From the NCBI GenBank assembly GCA_026119935.1, contig JALRMH010000001.1:1984001-2048000 (forward strand): 64,000 bases of DNA, given 5' to 3'. This document shows positions 1-10,682 of the stretch, in pieces. The notes below the pieces were generated by a model that worked only from the letters and a program-made list of their open reading frames with translations, had not been told where the DNA came from and did not search any database. Position 1 is the stretch's first letter, and each line of letters begins with the position of its first letter. The DNA is from Endothia cerciana. Its lineage: Eukaryota; Ascomycota; Sordariomycetes; Diaporthales; Cryphonectriaceae. The position numbers were made by a program, and so were the translations under genes.

Positions 1-59
1 TTTATCTTCGGGCTTTCTAGAGGTAGCCAATACCCCAAATAGAGATCGGCCTATGTTAG

Positions 60-1646
60 TCAGTAACCAGCTGGTAGACTTGAACATTTGTCATCCTGAG
101 GCAGGTCCCTCACCGTCTCCTTAGCCACACCGGTTGTTGCATTACGAAGGTCACTCTTCTGCAGCAGCTGTTGGACCGCCCTCTCGGCGTGAGCCTCGGG
201 ATCGTATTCTCCATTTCCACAGTTAGCCCGCTGTCTCGATTCTCGGCCCGGAAACAAACCCCCTTCCCCCCTCAAAACAAAAAAAAAAACCACCAAGGAA
301 AAACATCTGGGAGTTACTTGCCAAAGACTGTTCGCCAAAGGAGTGGATCCGCGTGTAGGTTCGGAGACCTTATGAGCTGCTGCCCTGCCAGCTCCCCCTC
401 CATCTGGCGGTCCCTGGCGACCTGTTCCGGGCTGCCGTCCTCGAGGTGGTAGATCATCCCCATGATGAAGGACTTCTGCTGCTTGAGATCTGCCAGGGGC
501 ATCCTCTCCTGCTCATACTTTCCTATCGCCTCTTGGAGTGTGATGGTCTTCTTCGCGACCTCCCGCAGCATGACCCCGAGGAATGCCCCATCCTCCATCG
601 CGGTCGCGGCGCCCTGGGCAAGGTGATTGACCATGGAGTGAGCTGCATCGCCAAGCAGTGCCACGTTCTTTTGCGGCGACGACCATGTTGGACATCGAGT
701 GACCAACAGGGGCCAACGGCGGATGCCCTCTGGGACCATCTCCAGAACCCTCCGGAGCCGGGGATCGTAGTCCTTGTACGTCTCCTTCACCTCCTCCAGC
801 GATGCGTCCTCGAGGTCCGTGACCGGGTAGGCCCTATGGTGGGAGAACACCAGGTTGTAGACGCTCCCTCCGCTGATGGGATAGGCGATCACATACCCGT
901 GCTCCTTGCCCTCGGCGGCGCCCATCCAGATGTCCATGTCCGGCTTCTCAACCAGCTCCCGCGTGAGCGGGTCCCCCTTGACCATCTCCATGGGGACCAC
1001 GGCCCTGTAGGCAGCATTATGCGTCGGTGGCGTGGGCTTCACGCCGGGCAGGATCGTCTGCCGCGTCACCGAGTTCAGGCCGTCCGCGCCGATGACGAGG
1101 TCGAACGCCCACTCCCTGCCCCTCTCGTCCCGGACGCGGACCCTCTCCCCCTCGCCCACCCGGTACCTGATCTCCGTCACCCTCGCCCCGGTGACCAGCT
1201 CGACGCCCCCCTCGCGGCAGGCCCGCACGAGCCCCTCGTGCAGGTGCATCCGGTGGACCAGCCACCACGGCGCGCCCGCCCACCTCCCCGGCCCGGCGCC
1301 GCCCGGCGCCGCCGTCCCGCCGACCACCCGGCCGTCCCTGCGGCGCAGGTTGAGCCGGCCGAACGACACCAGGTCCGGCCCGATCCTGTCCGCCACCCCC
1401 CAGCGGACGAGGAGCCTCGCGGCGTTGGGGGTCATCTGGATGCCGGCGCCGATCTCGCCCAGCTCCGGGGCCGACTCGAGCACGGTCACCCCCAGCGCGC
1501 CCCCGGCCTGGGTGCGGATGGCGATCGCGCAGGCGAGGCCGCCCAGCCCGGCGCCGATGATGCCCACGTGCTTGAACTCTCGGTTGACCTGGTCGGGTGA
1601 GCCTGACGAGGGGGAACCCCGTACTTGATCTGGGGAGGCTTACCAT
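60..1646 (-). CDS. FAD-dependent monooxygenase (salicylate hydroxylase-like)
   Basis: Predicted class A flavoprotein monooxygenase, which hydroxylates an aromatic or related substrate with NAD(P)H and O2. The substrate cannot be read from sequence. My model has three exons: 1646-1644 (only the ATG), 1588-322 and 208-60, giving 472 aa. Seen: N-terminal dinucleotide motif GIIGAGLGG, a mid-protein IGADGLNS, and the FAD-ribityl motif GDAAHSMVNHLAQGAA, in the usual order for this family. The ATG is followed directly by a GTAAGC donor. The second intron (209-321) fits only with a GC donor (G|GCAAGT); this joins WRTVF to EYDPEAHAERAV, a C-terminal ending normal for the family. Without splicing, the frame stops three residues later. 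The 5' half of exon 2 is much more GC-rich than its surroundings. Family call is firm; splice model is inference. Confidence 0.82.
209..321 (-). other. Probable GC-AG intron in the FAD monooxygenase
   Basis: Donor G|GCAAGT, branch-like GCTAAC and acceptor GGAG. It contains an A11 tract and a C-rich tract. Splicing restores frame and a family-like C-terminus. A GT donor two bases downstream (GTAACT) does not give a good frame with the same acceptor. Confidence 0.55.
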
Positions 1647-2059
1647 GCTCTCTGTTCGTGTCGAGTAGGTGCTTGTTTGTGTAAATCCGCAGAACTGAAC
1701 GAGACTTGCAAGCAGGTAATCCAGAATGCATCCAGTATACAGGCGAAGGCCCTCCTAACCCGTAGAGATATGTATTGGGTATTTAAACCCATTTTATTCC
1801 CATGAGTGATACTGCACAACATCGCAAGGCGTCACGTATGTGGGAGGGTTACACGCAGGTTGGGAAGGGGGACTATAGGGTGCATACTGCCATCTCAGGC
1901 ATGAGATCGCCTCTCTCGGAATAGTATCGAGGTATCATCAAGCTCACAGACCTGCTTTTCGTGACGACATGCGTAGAACATGCATTAAGGGGGTCGGGGC
2001 CCCAGTAGTTCGCCTCCGTCACGGATATAGCGGTACAGAGTTGATGCAACATAACTAGT

Positions 2060-2091
<32 letters not shown>

Positions 2092-3282
2092 TTTTTTGCC
2101 TTGCTGGGCATTATCGGCACGCCACCTGGGTCGAGGTTGGGCAACACCCATCTCGGGCTCATCCACATCCCACCCAGTCCACCAAGCACCTGTGTAGTCC
2201 CTGATATCATCAAGTCTTGTTAGTCTAGACCGGTATCACGAGTGACTTTTGAGAGCCTACCGCTGAGCGGGCACAGTGGGCGTCATAAGGGCGTAGGCCA
2301 ACGGTCGATTTGGTCCGATGATTTAATAGACCCCGAGGCCTGTGCGAGTTACAGACGGCGAACCTAAGGAAGCACAGGCGCGCGGAGGCACCGAGAGACC
2401 CGCAGACCACTAAGACCAGGGAGTGGAAGCATCCTTCGGCGTTCCGGTATGTTACATCGGCGAGGACTGGATGATCCTCCCTTCGGAGTCCTCGTCGTCG
2501 TTTCTCGGCCTCAGGGTGCTCATCTCTCAGCTTCGATGAAAGAAGCTACGGGATGGATGGCGGCGGCTGCTTCTTGACCGGGAAAACCGCCGATGCCTGT
2601 GCCCTCCAAGTCCTCCTTGTCGTGGGGGCACCTATCGCCACACGGACTGGTCTGGACCATCTGTTCCTGCATTGGAAATCGTCCATCTATCTGGACATGT
2701 GCTACTGTATTGCTGCAATCCTACCCAAGTCGGAGACCCAACCTTCATCAGCCTCTGGGTCACAACGCGCGGGTCTCGACACACTCAGGCTGACCGGCCT
2801 CGGCAAACAAAAGAGGATCTATTGCGCCCACCTCTCTGGCTCTGGCTCTGTCTCCCTGTGACATGGATTCTCTTGGGTATAGAATAGTAATGATACACAC
2901 GAGACGAGGGAGGGGGGGCGGGGGGCATGCCGTCTGTGTCTATGCACTTCCATCTCGTCTCGGCAACGACGATCGCCCACTGTCAGGTCCCTAATCTTAA
3001 GCCTCGTGGCGGTATGTCTCCAATACAGTTTCAATGCAGGATTTCGTCCTCGTCTTTCCGCGAGACACGATCTTGTGTGCCTCGGGCGTCGCCCAAGGCC
3101 GTGCAGTGGCCGAAATGCATGTTCCCCCCCCCCCCCCAATTTTCCTCCTCCCGTGTCCACCGTAAAAGTCCTTCGCTCTCGTCATGCATGCATCCATGTG
3201 GCCGTTCCTTTTGCCTTGCCGTACAAGTACACCGTAGGCGTTTATGTGCTGTTTCCCACCGCCATTTACCCATCCACCCCAC
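1647..3282. other. Intergenic, no gene seen
   Basis: This is the 5' side of the FAD monooxygenase and the 3' side of the kinase gene. It holds a long T-rich tract at about 2057-2097 and a C14 run at 3124-3137. The short open frames here have no recognisable protein features. Confidence 0.6.
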
Positions 3283-3817
3283 TCACATCCCCTCCTCCTC
3301 ATCAAGCGGCTCGACCCGCACTAGTATCTCCTCCAGAAGCCCCTCCAGAAAAGTGCCCACGTCCTTCCCCATGCCAACCGGTTCGGCCTTGTCATAGTGG
3401 TCGATCTCCTTGCACACGTGCGCCAGCTTGTACACAAGCTTGCGGACCTTTTCGTGTGCTGCCTCCGCGCGCTGCTGCTTGGGGGTCGGCGCGAGCTGCT
3501 GGCCCGAAAAGTTGCCAGAGCCGGTCCTGTTCTCGATGCCGGGGGCGGTCGCGGAGTTACTTGATGATCGGTAGATCTGCTGCAGGCGGATCTGGCGCCT
3601 CTTAAGCGCCTCCTCCAGCGCGGGAAATATCACGTCGTTCAGCGCGTCTAGGTCGCCATTTGGGTTGGCAGGCGCTGGAGGGGGGAAGGAGAGGGGAGTC
3701 GGAGTCTGAGGTTCTGGGGTGCTGACCGAGTGTGTCGCTGAGGGTGGGCCACGGTAGGCCTCTTTCGATGGTAAAGGGCTCAAGTTCTGTGTCTGCAAGG
3801 GCCGCGGTTGCGGGGAG

Positions 3818-3849
<32 letters not shown>

Positions 3850-5121
3850 GGCCGGCGCGGGTTGGTTGAATTGTCTGACCTGCTGGGGCTTGGCCGGCAG
3901 GGGATGCTGCTGGTTAGTGATCCTCTGCAGAGGCGACTGTGGTAGGGGTTGTTGTTGCTGCTGGCTGCCGCGGTATGGGGGTATCTCTGGGAGCCTCATC
4001 GGCCCGACTTTGGATGACTGCCGCTGAATCGGCGGCGGTGGCAGCTCTCTCGAGGCCCGCCTCTCTGCATTGATCGCGGGGGCCAGGTTGATATTTCCCA
4101 TATCGCGCTGCAGCTGCTCCTGCAATGTCTTATCGTAGTCAGGAGAGTCGCCGCCGGTCTGTTGCATACTCTTCATCTGCGATGCCCGAGGAGTCTCTTG
4201 GCCTTGGGACTGCTTCGGAGGTGATGGGGGCAGGGGCACCTTTGACGGAGAGCCCGGACCGACACCGCTCCCCACAGGCTTCCTCTGAGGCGAGACCTGC
4301 CGTGCCGTGCCGGAGGTCGAGCCCGTCGTCCTGAACGTATCCCGCTCCTTGTCGATCAGGGTCTTGGCTGGTGACACCTCTCGCCTTCTCTCGCCGTAGT
4401 CATCCGCAGGCTCAAGAGGTCTTGATGAGCGCGCGTTCGTAGCTGACTCGTCCATCGGGTTCAGCCCCGGCCGGTGCACGACATGACCCTGGTTGCCCAC
4501 CAGCCGGACCGTGCCAAAGTCCCACATGTCCTCGTTCACCGGCTCTAGGTTTGCTGGCTGTCCCACCTCGTCTAGGGTCTCCTCGTCGTCCGTGTTCTTG
4601 TGGGTCGCCGACCACCGCGCAGACCGCTCGATCAGCTCGGTCAGGTAGCTTGTCTTCTTCGCCTTCCTCACAAACGGGTGCTTCAACAGGTCCTTGGCCG
4701 TGGGCCGGTCCTTGGGATCGCGTTGTAGACAGCAGGTCACGAAGTCCTGGAAGGCCTTGGAGAAGGTGTCCCTCTCGAGCCGTGGTGGCGGGTTCTTTGG
4801 GATCAGGAACAGGACCTTCATGGGGTGTATGTCGGCGTAGGGTGGCTCGCCATTCGCCAGTTCTAGGGCCGTGATACCAAGGGACCATATGTCCGCCCTG
4901 TGGTCGTAGCCAGATTGCTTAATGACCTCGGGTGCCATCCAGAAGGGCGTGCCCACGAAGGTGTTCTTCTTGGTCATGGTGGCGGAGAGCTGGCCGGAGA
5001 CGCCGAAATCAGCCAGCTTGACCTGGCCGTTGGAGCTCAGGAGGACGTTGGCGGCTGCGCCACGCGTCAGCCTCCAGAAACCAGGAACCAACATCACCTC
5101 CTCCCACGCCCTGACCGGCCC

Positions 5122-5153
<32 letters not shown>

Positions 5154-5864
5154 AGGAGGCGGCGGCCTCAACATACCTTTCACGTCCCGGTGCAGCTTCT
5201 TGTCCGAGTGCAGGTAGTCCAGCCCCAGCAGTAACTCCCTGACGATGATGGCAATGTACTCCTCCTCGATCTTGCCGGGCTTCATCAGGTCGGCACAGCT
5301 CCCGCCGGAGCAGAACTCCATGACGATCCATAGCTCTGCACCCTTTGCGTAGGAGCCGTAGTATTTCGTGACGTAGGGGGACTGTAGCTCGGACAGGATG
5401 GCGATCTCTTGGATGATGTCCTCGACCTCGTCCTCGGCGCTCTCAATATCGATAATCTTGATAGCTACCGCATGGCCGGTTCGCTTGTCGACACTTGTGG
5501 GAGGGGGAGGGCCGTTGGTCAGCTTGGGCTGCGCATGTACAGGAGGCGGGGGAGGACGGTCGGGAGTAGAGGAGGGGGGGTGGGGGGAGGGGGCAAAGGG
5601 GGGCCGGGAAAGGGCGAGACCTCGTGCGTACCCTTTGTAGACCTTGCCAAAGCTGCCACCGCCTACAGACACGAAAAGTCAACCCGATGCTCCAGAGAAT
5701 GCGCAGGCACCTCTCCCCCGTGGGCTCTCTCCTCCCTCTCGGCAGCCCCACCAGCAGACAGTAGGAGCATGTGACGAACCGATGCAGTACTCCTTGGTAT
5801 ACAAGGTCTCCGGGTCGGGAGACCCCTCATTGTTGTCGTCCCAGTCCTTCTCCCGGCCAGCCAT
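3283..5864 (-). CDS. Ste20-like Ser/Thr kinase, germinal-centre-kinase family
   Basis: Cytosolic protein kinase of the GCK group; fungal members act in septation, polarity and MAPK/NDR (MEN/SIN/RAM-type) signalling. Four exons: 5864-5780, 5662-5632, 5493-5177, 5054-3283, giving 734 aa. Seen: glycine loop GGGSFGKV (residues 29-36), VAIK lysine at 51, HRD at 140-142, DFG at 160-162, GTPFWMAPE ending near 187, all intact. The C-terminal half is Pro/Gln/Ser-rich and low complexity, with a polyglutamine tract encoded by a CAG repeat near 3825-3850. It ends in a conserved-looking helical segment (AHEKVRKLVYKLAHVCKEID) and an acidic tail. Introns: 5663-5779, 5494-5631, 5055-5176; the last contains T10 followed by G19 on the plus strand. 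I cannot decide between the MST-1, SID-1 and POD-6/NAK1 subfamilies. Confidence 0.9.
3823..3852 (-). repeat. CAG trinucleotide tract encoding polyglutamine
   Basis: About nine consecutive CTG (plus strand) triplets lie inside the kinase C-terminal region and encode a run of glutamines. A second, shorter Gln-rich stretch lies near 3950-3963. Confidence 0.85.
5125..5153. repeat. T10-G19 homopolymer junction inside a kinase intron
   Basis: T10 is immediately followed by G19 on the plus strand, within the third kinase intron. The exact length may be assembly-dependent. Confidence 0.9.
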
Positions 5865-6659
5865 GATGCCGCCGTTCTCTCGTAGCGATCAATTGGTGCT
5901 GGCGCCGTGACGACTCGGGCTCGAAGGGAGGGCTCTGGTGGCCAGCGCAGGACGGGAAGACGGAGGGGGGGAGGGCGACGTTCGTCAGGGCGGCGGGTCG
6001 GTAGGATCGGGCCGTTGTTGGAGGGTGGATACCGCCGTTTGGCTTCCCCTCGACTAAGCGATCTGGAGGGGCTGGGCTGGGCTGGGCTGGGCTTCGACGT
6101 GTGGGATTGTGGAGCCCGAGAGCTGGGAGCTGGTGGTAGCCGGGCCCTTGTCGTCACTCGTGGCCTGCCTTGGGTGGGCGGTGAACTTGCAGGCTGCAGC
6201 CAGCTGCTGTCCGTCTCCCGGGCGATGAGAAAACACGGGCTGGCGAGGTTGATCTCGCGAGCTCTGGTCGAGCCGACAGCAGGGACGGGAGGGAAGGGAG
6301 GCAGAGGGATAAGGTGCCCGCCCTTTCGTGACGACAGCAAGCAGGAGCAAAGGGTTCGTGCGGCGTGAATGGCACCCGAGTCGACCGGTGACTCGCGTGT
6401 GAAGGAGGGGCCGGGTGCTAGTGCACATGTGAAATTCGCGTGGAGGCACTTCTGACACTTCCGTCACGGTGCAGATCGCGCGGATCCCGTTGCCAGCCTC
6501 CTTTTGGCGCGTGCAGGCCCACTCCCGCTGTATGCTGAAGAATCGGGCGGGGACAGCTGAGAGACCAGAGAGGGCCGTCGGGGGGTGATAACCCAGAACA
6601 GGCTCGGCAAGACAAATCAGTGAAGCGGAAAGGGAGGAAAAGGAAGAGACTAGACCAGA

Positions 6660-6722
6660 ACACACATAGACACACACACACAAACACGCACACACATATG
6701 AAAACACACACGCGAAGACACA
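6660..6722. repeat. AC-rich microsatellite in kinase upstream region
   Basis: Imperfect CA/ACAC repeat interrupted by ATAG, AAACACG and ATATGAAA. Confidence 0.85.
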
Positions 6723-7554
6723 GACAGCAAATGCTATCCCGCAACGAGAGACGGAGCAGCCAGCAGACACCCGGAGCGTCAGCCAGTCAGTCAGTCGCGA
6801 GCGAGCTGGTAAGGTGGTGGTGGACGGGGGGAGATGGAGAGTTCACGGTAGGGGTTCACGACGGGTGTGAAATGACATGGACATTGCAGTTAAATTGCCT
6901 TGGCTGCGGAGCCTTGTCAGCAACGGGGAAAGCGGGATCGAGAGAGGGAATCGTGGGGTCAGGCCAGTCAGGTCAGACCTGCTGTCTGTCTGGTCCCTCT
7001 TGTCCGTCTGTCTATCAGGTTTGGAATGCATGGGGGCCCAAAACAAAACAAAAACATCCCTGGTCTCAGCCCTGCCATTGGAGAGGACGCCTCCTCCTCG
7101 CCCTCTCGGTAGCCGCTGCCGCTGCAAAATCTCCCTGCTGGCGCCTCGCGTGTCAGAAGCTGCCTTGCGTCGTGTCAACCTCCGAGAGCCACAGACTGCC
7201 GTCAGGATCCGGCACGGCATTACGACATCACTGCAGTCTCATGTCTTGGCCGGTGGAACCCAAGCCATTGGATGTAAGGACGTACGTCCACCTTCGTATC
7301 GCAGGTTCCATATTCCGGGCAGGGCTAGTAGTAGCAGTAGTCCCACCTATCTTCTGCCGCAATGCTTGTCAAAGGTGAGGTCGAGGACCAGACAGCCCCT
7401 CGCCTCCCATATCTATGCTCGTAGGCCATGTCTGATGAGTTCCACGCCGCGTCTACCGGGCCTGGCCTGGCCTGATCCATTGCCGTGACGCCTTCCGAGA
7501 ACCCCAAAGAGCCTGTCTGAGTAGACAGACGCGGCTGGGGGGAAAGAAAAAGCC

Positions 7555-7592
7555 AAAAAAAAAAAACAAAAAAAAAAAAGGGGGGGGGGGGG
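7555..7592. repeat. A12-C-A12-G13 compound homopolymer
   Basis: Two adenine runs separated by one C and followed directly by 13 guanines, in the 3' flank of the UBX-domain gene. Confidence 0.9.
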
Positions 7593-7808
7593 AATGAAAA
7601 GAAAGGAAAAAAAAATAAGGAGGAGGAGAAAAAACCAGAGCGACCAGCTGAAATACGTGGGAGAGCACCACTTTTCTCTTTCCGAGACCCAGCAATCCCC
7701 TTTCCTCCCAATCTTGCTGTGTTGTCTCCGCTTATATCGTAGTGGGCGCCGTGATGGACGCAAATGTTCATATCCCCGATCTCTTCCGTGAGCATCAATG
7801 GGGATTAC

Positions 7809-9037
7809 CTAAGACTCAATGTACTCGACCATGACCGTAGCCTGCTTTAGGCCAGCCTCCTCAACCGTCCTGTCCAGGTCCTCCAACAGATCTTTGCCCT
7901 GTGGCATCACCTTGAGCTCGAACTCGGCGTCAGCCTTGCCATCGAGCGGCTCTGCCTTGAGCCACTCGTAGATGCGCCGGACGGGATCAGACAGGGCGAA
8001 CCGCCGGATTACCCTACCGTTGGCGTGCCGGAACTGGATCCTCGTCACGGTCGGGTTCTGCTCTGGCTCGGCATGTGGCCTGTCGGCGGCGATGCTGGCG
8101 AAGATGGAGTCCTCTGGTGCGGAGGCACCGGCCTCTTCCACAGGTGCGTCCCCCATGACCTCGTCCTGGGGAGCGGCGGCGACGGCCTTACCCTTGCCCT
8201 TGTCCAGCTCGAGGGACTTCGTCAGGGCGTCTGGGTCGTGAACATTGACAGCAGCCGGGTTCCCACGACCATTGGTCTCGAGGCTGTTCCGCATGGCCAT
8301 CTCCAACATCTCCTCCTCCGTCATACGGTCAACGTCGACGGCGCGCTGTGGCGCCTTCTGCTTCGAGACGGGGTTCTTGCTGTTTTGTGCCAGCGAGTAG
8401 CGGTCTAGGAACTCGACGAGCTGGGAGAGGAACTCCTGCGCCGGTGGGAAAGGGATGCCCGACCACACCTTGACCTGCTCTCCCGTGCGGGGATCGATAA
8501 TCGCTACATGTGGGAAGTTGTCCCGGTTCTCCTGCGCGTGATGCGGGAAGTAGAATGTGTTGTACTGGTCGGCACGGGGATCGTCCCTGGAATACTGCAG
8601 AAAGATGAAGTTCTCCTGGACCAGACCGGCTATGGCGTCATCCTTCCAGATGTCTCGATTCAGCGCCTGGCAGTTGAAGTCGTTCATATCCTGCACGTTG
8701 ACCAGGATCCACTTCTTCTTCCCCTTGCCTTCTTCCCTCGCGTCGTCCCAGGAGATGTGCGCCATCAGCTGGTATGGAGGGCGGAAGAGGTCGGCGAGGC
8801 GCCGAGCCCGTTCGCCGCCGGCACCACCGGCACCGCCGGCTGCTTGAGCCATGGAGAAAGGTTCTGCTCGCTGGGCGGAGTCCTCCCAGATAGACTGGCC
8901 AAAAGGATTGCCCCTCACTGTACCTTGGTTGTTAGCCCATGTCCCACTTTTGCAGAAACGCATATGGGAGCTCCCATCTCACATTGCGGCGCGCGGGCCC
9001 TCCTGTCCCTGAGGCTGGGGAGGACGCGGAAGTCGTT

Positions 9038-9068
<31 letters not shown>

Positions 9069-9565
9069 GCGGCGTAGCCGCTAGGGGCGATCAGAGTCTC
9101 CGTGATCCTTGCGATAGGAGCACGCACCTCGTCAGGGTCCCTGGCTTCCTGGCCATACATCTCCTCCTGCAGGCGGCGGGCCATGGCCTCGTCATCGGTC
9201 TCCTGGGCGATGCGCTGCAGGCTCCCCCTGTTTGTGTTCTCGCCGTCGTCATCGTCGGGTATGTCGAAGTCACCTTCACCATCGGAGTCTATGTGAATGA
9301 CGCCCGAGGTTTCCTCTCGGCTGATGGTGCGCGAGGAGCGCTGTGACTCGACAGCGGGGGCGGCGGGGGCGGCGGGGGCGGCAGCAGCCGCGGAGGAGGC
9401 TGCGCTGGCTGGGACCTGCTCGGAAAAGGAGTTTGCGATGTCGGGGTTCTCGAAGAACATGTTGACCGCGGCCATGACGTCCCCCTCAGTCATACTGAGG
9501 CATCCTGCAGCGACGGTGGCATTCTCGTTGGTGAAGGCCATGAACTGGGCCACGGCGTCGTCCAT
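7809..9565 (-). CDS. UBX5: UBA-UAS-UIM-UBX Cdc48/p97 adaptor (Ubx5/UBXN7-like)
   Basis: Adaptor predicted to link ubiquitylated substrates, and in the known family also cullin ligases, to the Cdc48/p97 ATPase. Two exons: 9565-8983 and 8923 (or 8917)-7809, about 563-565 aa. Domains in order: N-terminal UBA-like segment (first 45 residues, FMAFTNENATVAAGCL); acidic, Ala-rich linker with a polyalanine tract near residue 170; thioredoxin-like UAS domain (KKWILVNVQDMNDF to the GIPFPPAQEFL region); UIM-like helix EEEMLEMAMRNSLE; C-terminal UBX ubiquitin fold (VTRIQFRHANGRVIRRF). This four-part order is that of Ubx5/UBXN7. The acceptor is ambiguous: AAG and CAG sites six bases apart both keep frame, giving C-T-V-R or L-R at the junction. 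ECM29, another proteasome-pathway gene, is the next gene upstream. Confidence 0.9.
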
Positions 9566-10682
9566 CTTGGCGGTTCCTTGCTGTGGTAATCAAGCCTCAA
9601 GCTGTTGGGAGGTCGGCGGACGACAGTTTGTGGCGAGAAAGTGGGAGTGGGGGCAAAAAGACCAGAACTCGGGGCGAGGGGGCCTTCAAGGCCGTCCTTG
9701 TCTGGAGAGAAAGGCAGCAGCTCGTTGTTCTGCAAGGATTCGTCCTGTAGGGATCTTGCTCGTGGCTCTGCTTCCTATCTGGGGGTCGTGAAAGGCGAAG
9801 GAAACAGGCCCTCTGCGCAACGAGGTTCGTGCTTGGCCACCGAAAAGGAAGCCAGTCGGGGCCTCTGGTCTGGCCGCTGGTGTGTGTGTTCCCCAGTTGG
9901 GACCCGCACCTGTACTGGGTTTGGATTAGTGATTGAGCGTCAGAGTGACGTATCGATTCGTCCCAAGGGAGCTGTCCGCTTGAACGGTAGGTGGGTGTCT
10001 GGTGGGTATGGGTCAGGCTGCGGTTGCTGGTGTCGAGGAGGAGGAGGGGACATTGGGTGGGAGAGGTCGGTGTTGATTTGAGCTTCTGTGTGTGGTGGCA
10101 CACTTACTTGTTGTTAGGGAACGGTTCAGAAGCTCGCAGTGGCACTCGCTCTAGGCGCCGCTGCATGACGCAACCTACGAGTGTACCTAGCATTAGCCCC
10201 GCCAGTGGACCCCCTGGCACCTGGCACCTGGCGCCTGGCGCCTTGGTTAATCGTATGCAGGGTGCACACCCTGCGGACCCTCCCATCGAGCCTCACCGCA
10301 GCAGAGCGCACATGGGCTTTCCACCACGCACTTACAGGGGGCCCAACCTATCGTCGTGGGAGCCAGCAACGCCGTGAAACCTCACACAAGGGGCTCCAGC
10401 CGCCAAGGGTCTAGCTAAATATGCCGTTCTGATGGCAGGGTCTCAGCTGAGTCTTAATAGGCCGGACGACAGCTATGTATCAGGACACGACAGCATGTCA
10501 GACAGTTAGTGTTTTCAAAAGGGGCCGAATGATAGGGCGATATTCACAAGCAAACGTCCATTTCCTCGCGTCTATAATTATGATATGAGCCACTCTCACA
10601 TCCCTCAAACTCCATACGGTGTGCCATTTCCCCTCCTCTGGTGCCCGCCTTTAGCTATGGATTCGTCCCCGGACCGCCGTCG
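9566..10682. other. Intergenic between UBX gene and ECM29
   Basis: UBX5-like promoter side and ECM29 3' flank. It contains a four-copy heptamer CTGGCRC at 10214-10241. No gene seen. Confidence 0.6.
10214..10241. repeat. Heptamer tandem repeat (CTGGCRC)4
   Basis: Four head-to-tail 7-bp units: the first two read CTGGCAC and the last two CTGGCGC. Confidence 0.9.

Larger units (their letters stand above)
5865..7808. other. Kinase upstream region and UBX-gene 3' flank, no gene seen
   Basis: The kinase promoter and leader lie here. It contains a GGGCT pentamer run near 6069-6091, an AC-rich microsatellite at about 6660-6720, and the tract A12-C-A12-G13 at 7555-7592. Open frames in this stretch are low complexity and I do not call them genes. 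Confidence 0.55.

Noticed and set aside
446..1600. Long plus-strand open frame opposite the FAD monooxygenase
   Set aside because: Shadow of the high-GC minus-strand exon; its translation is His/Arg/Pro/Leu-rich with no domain.
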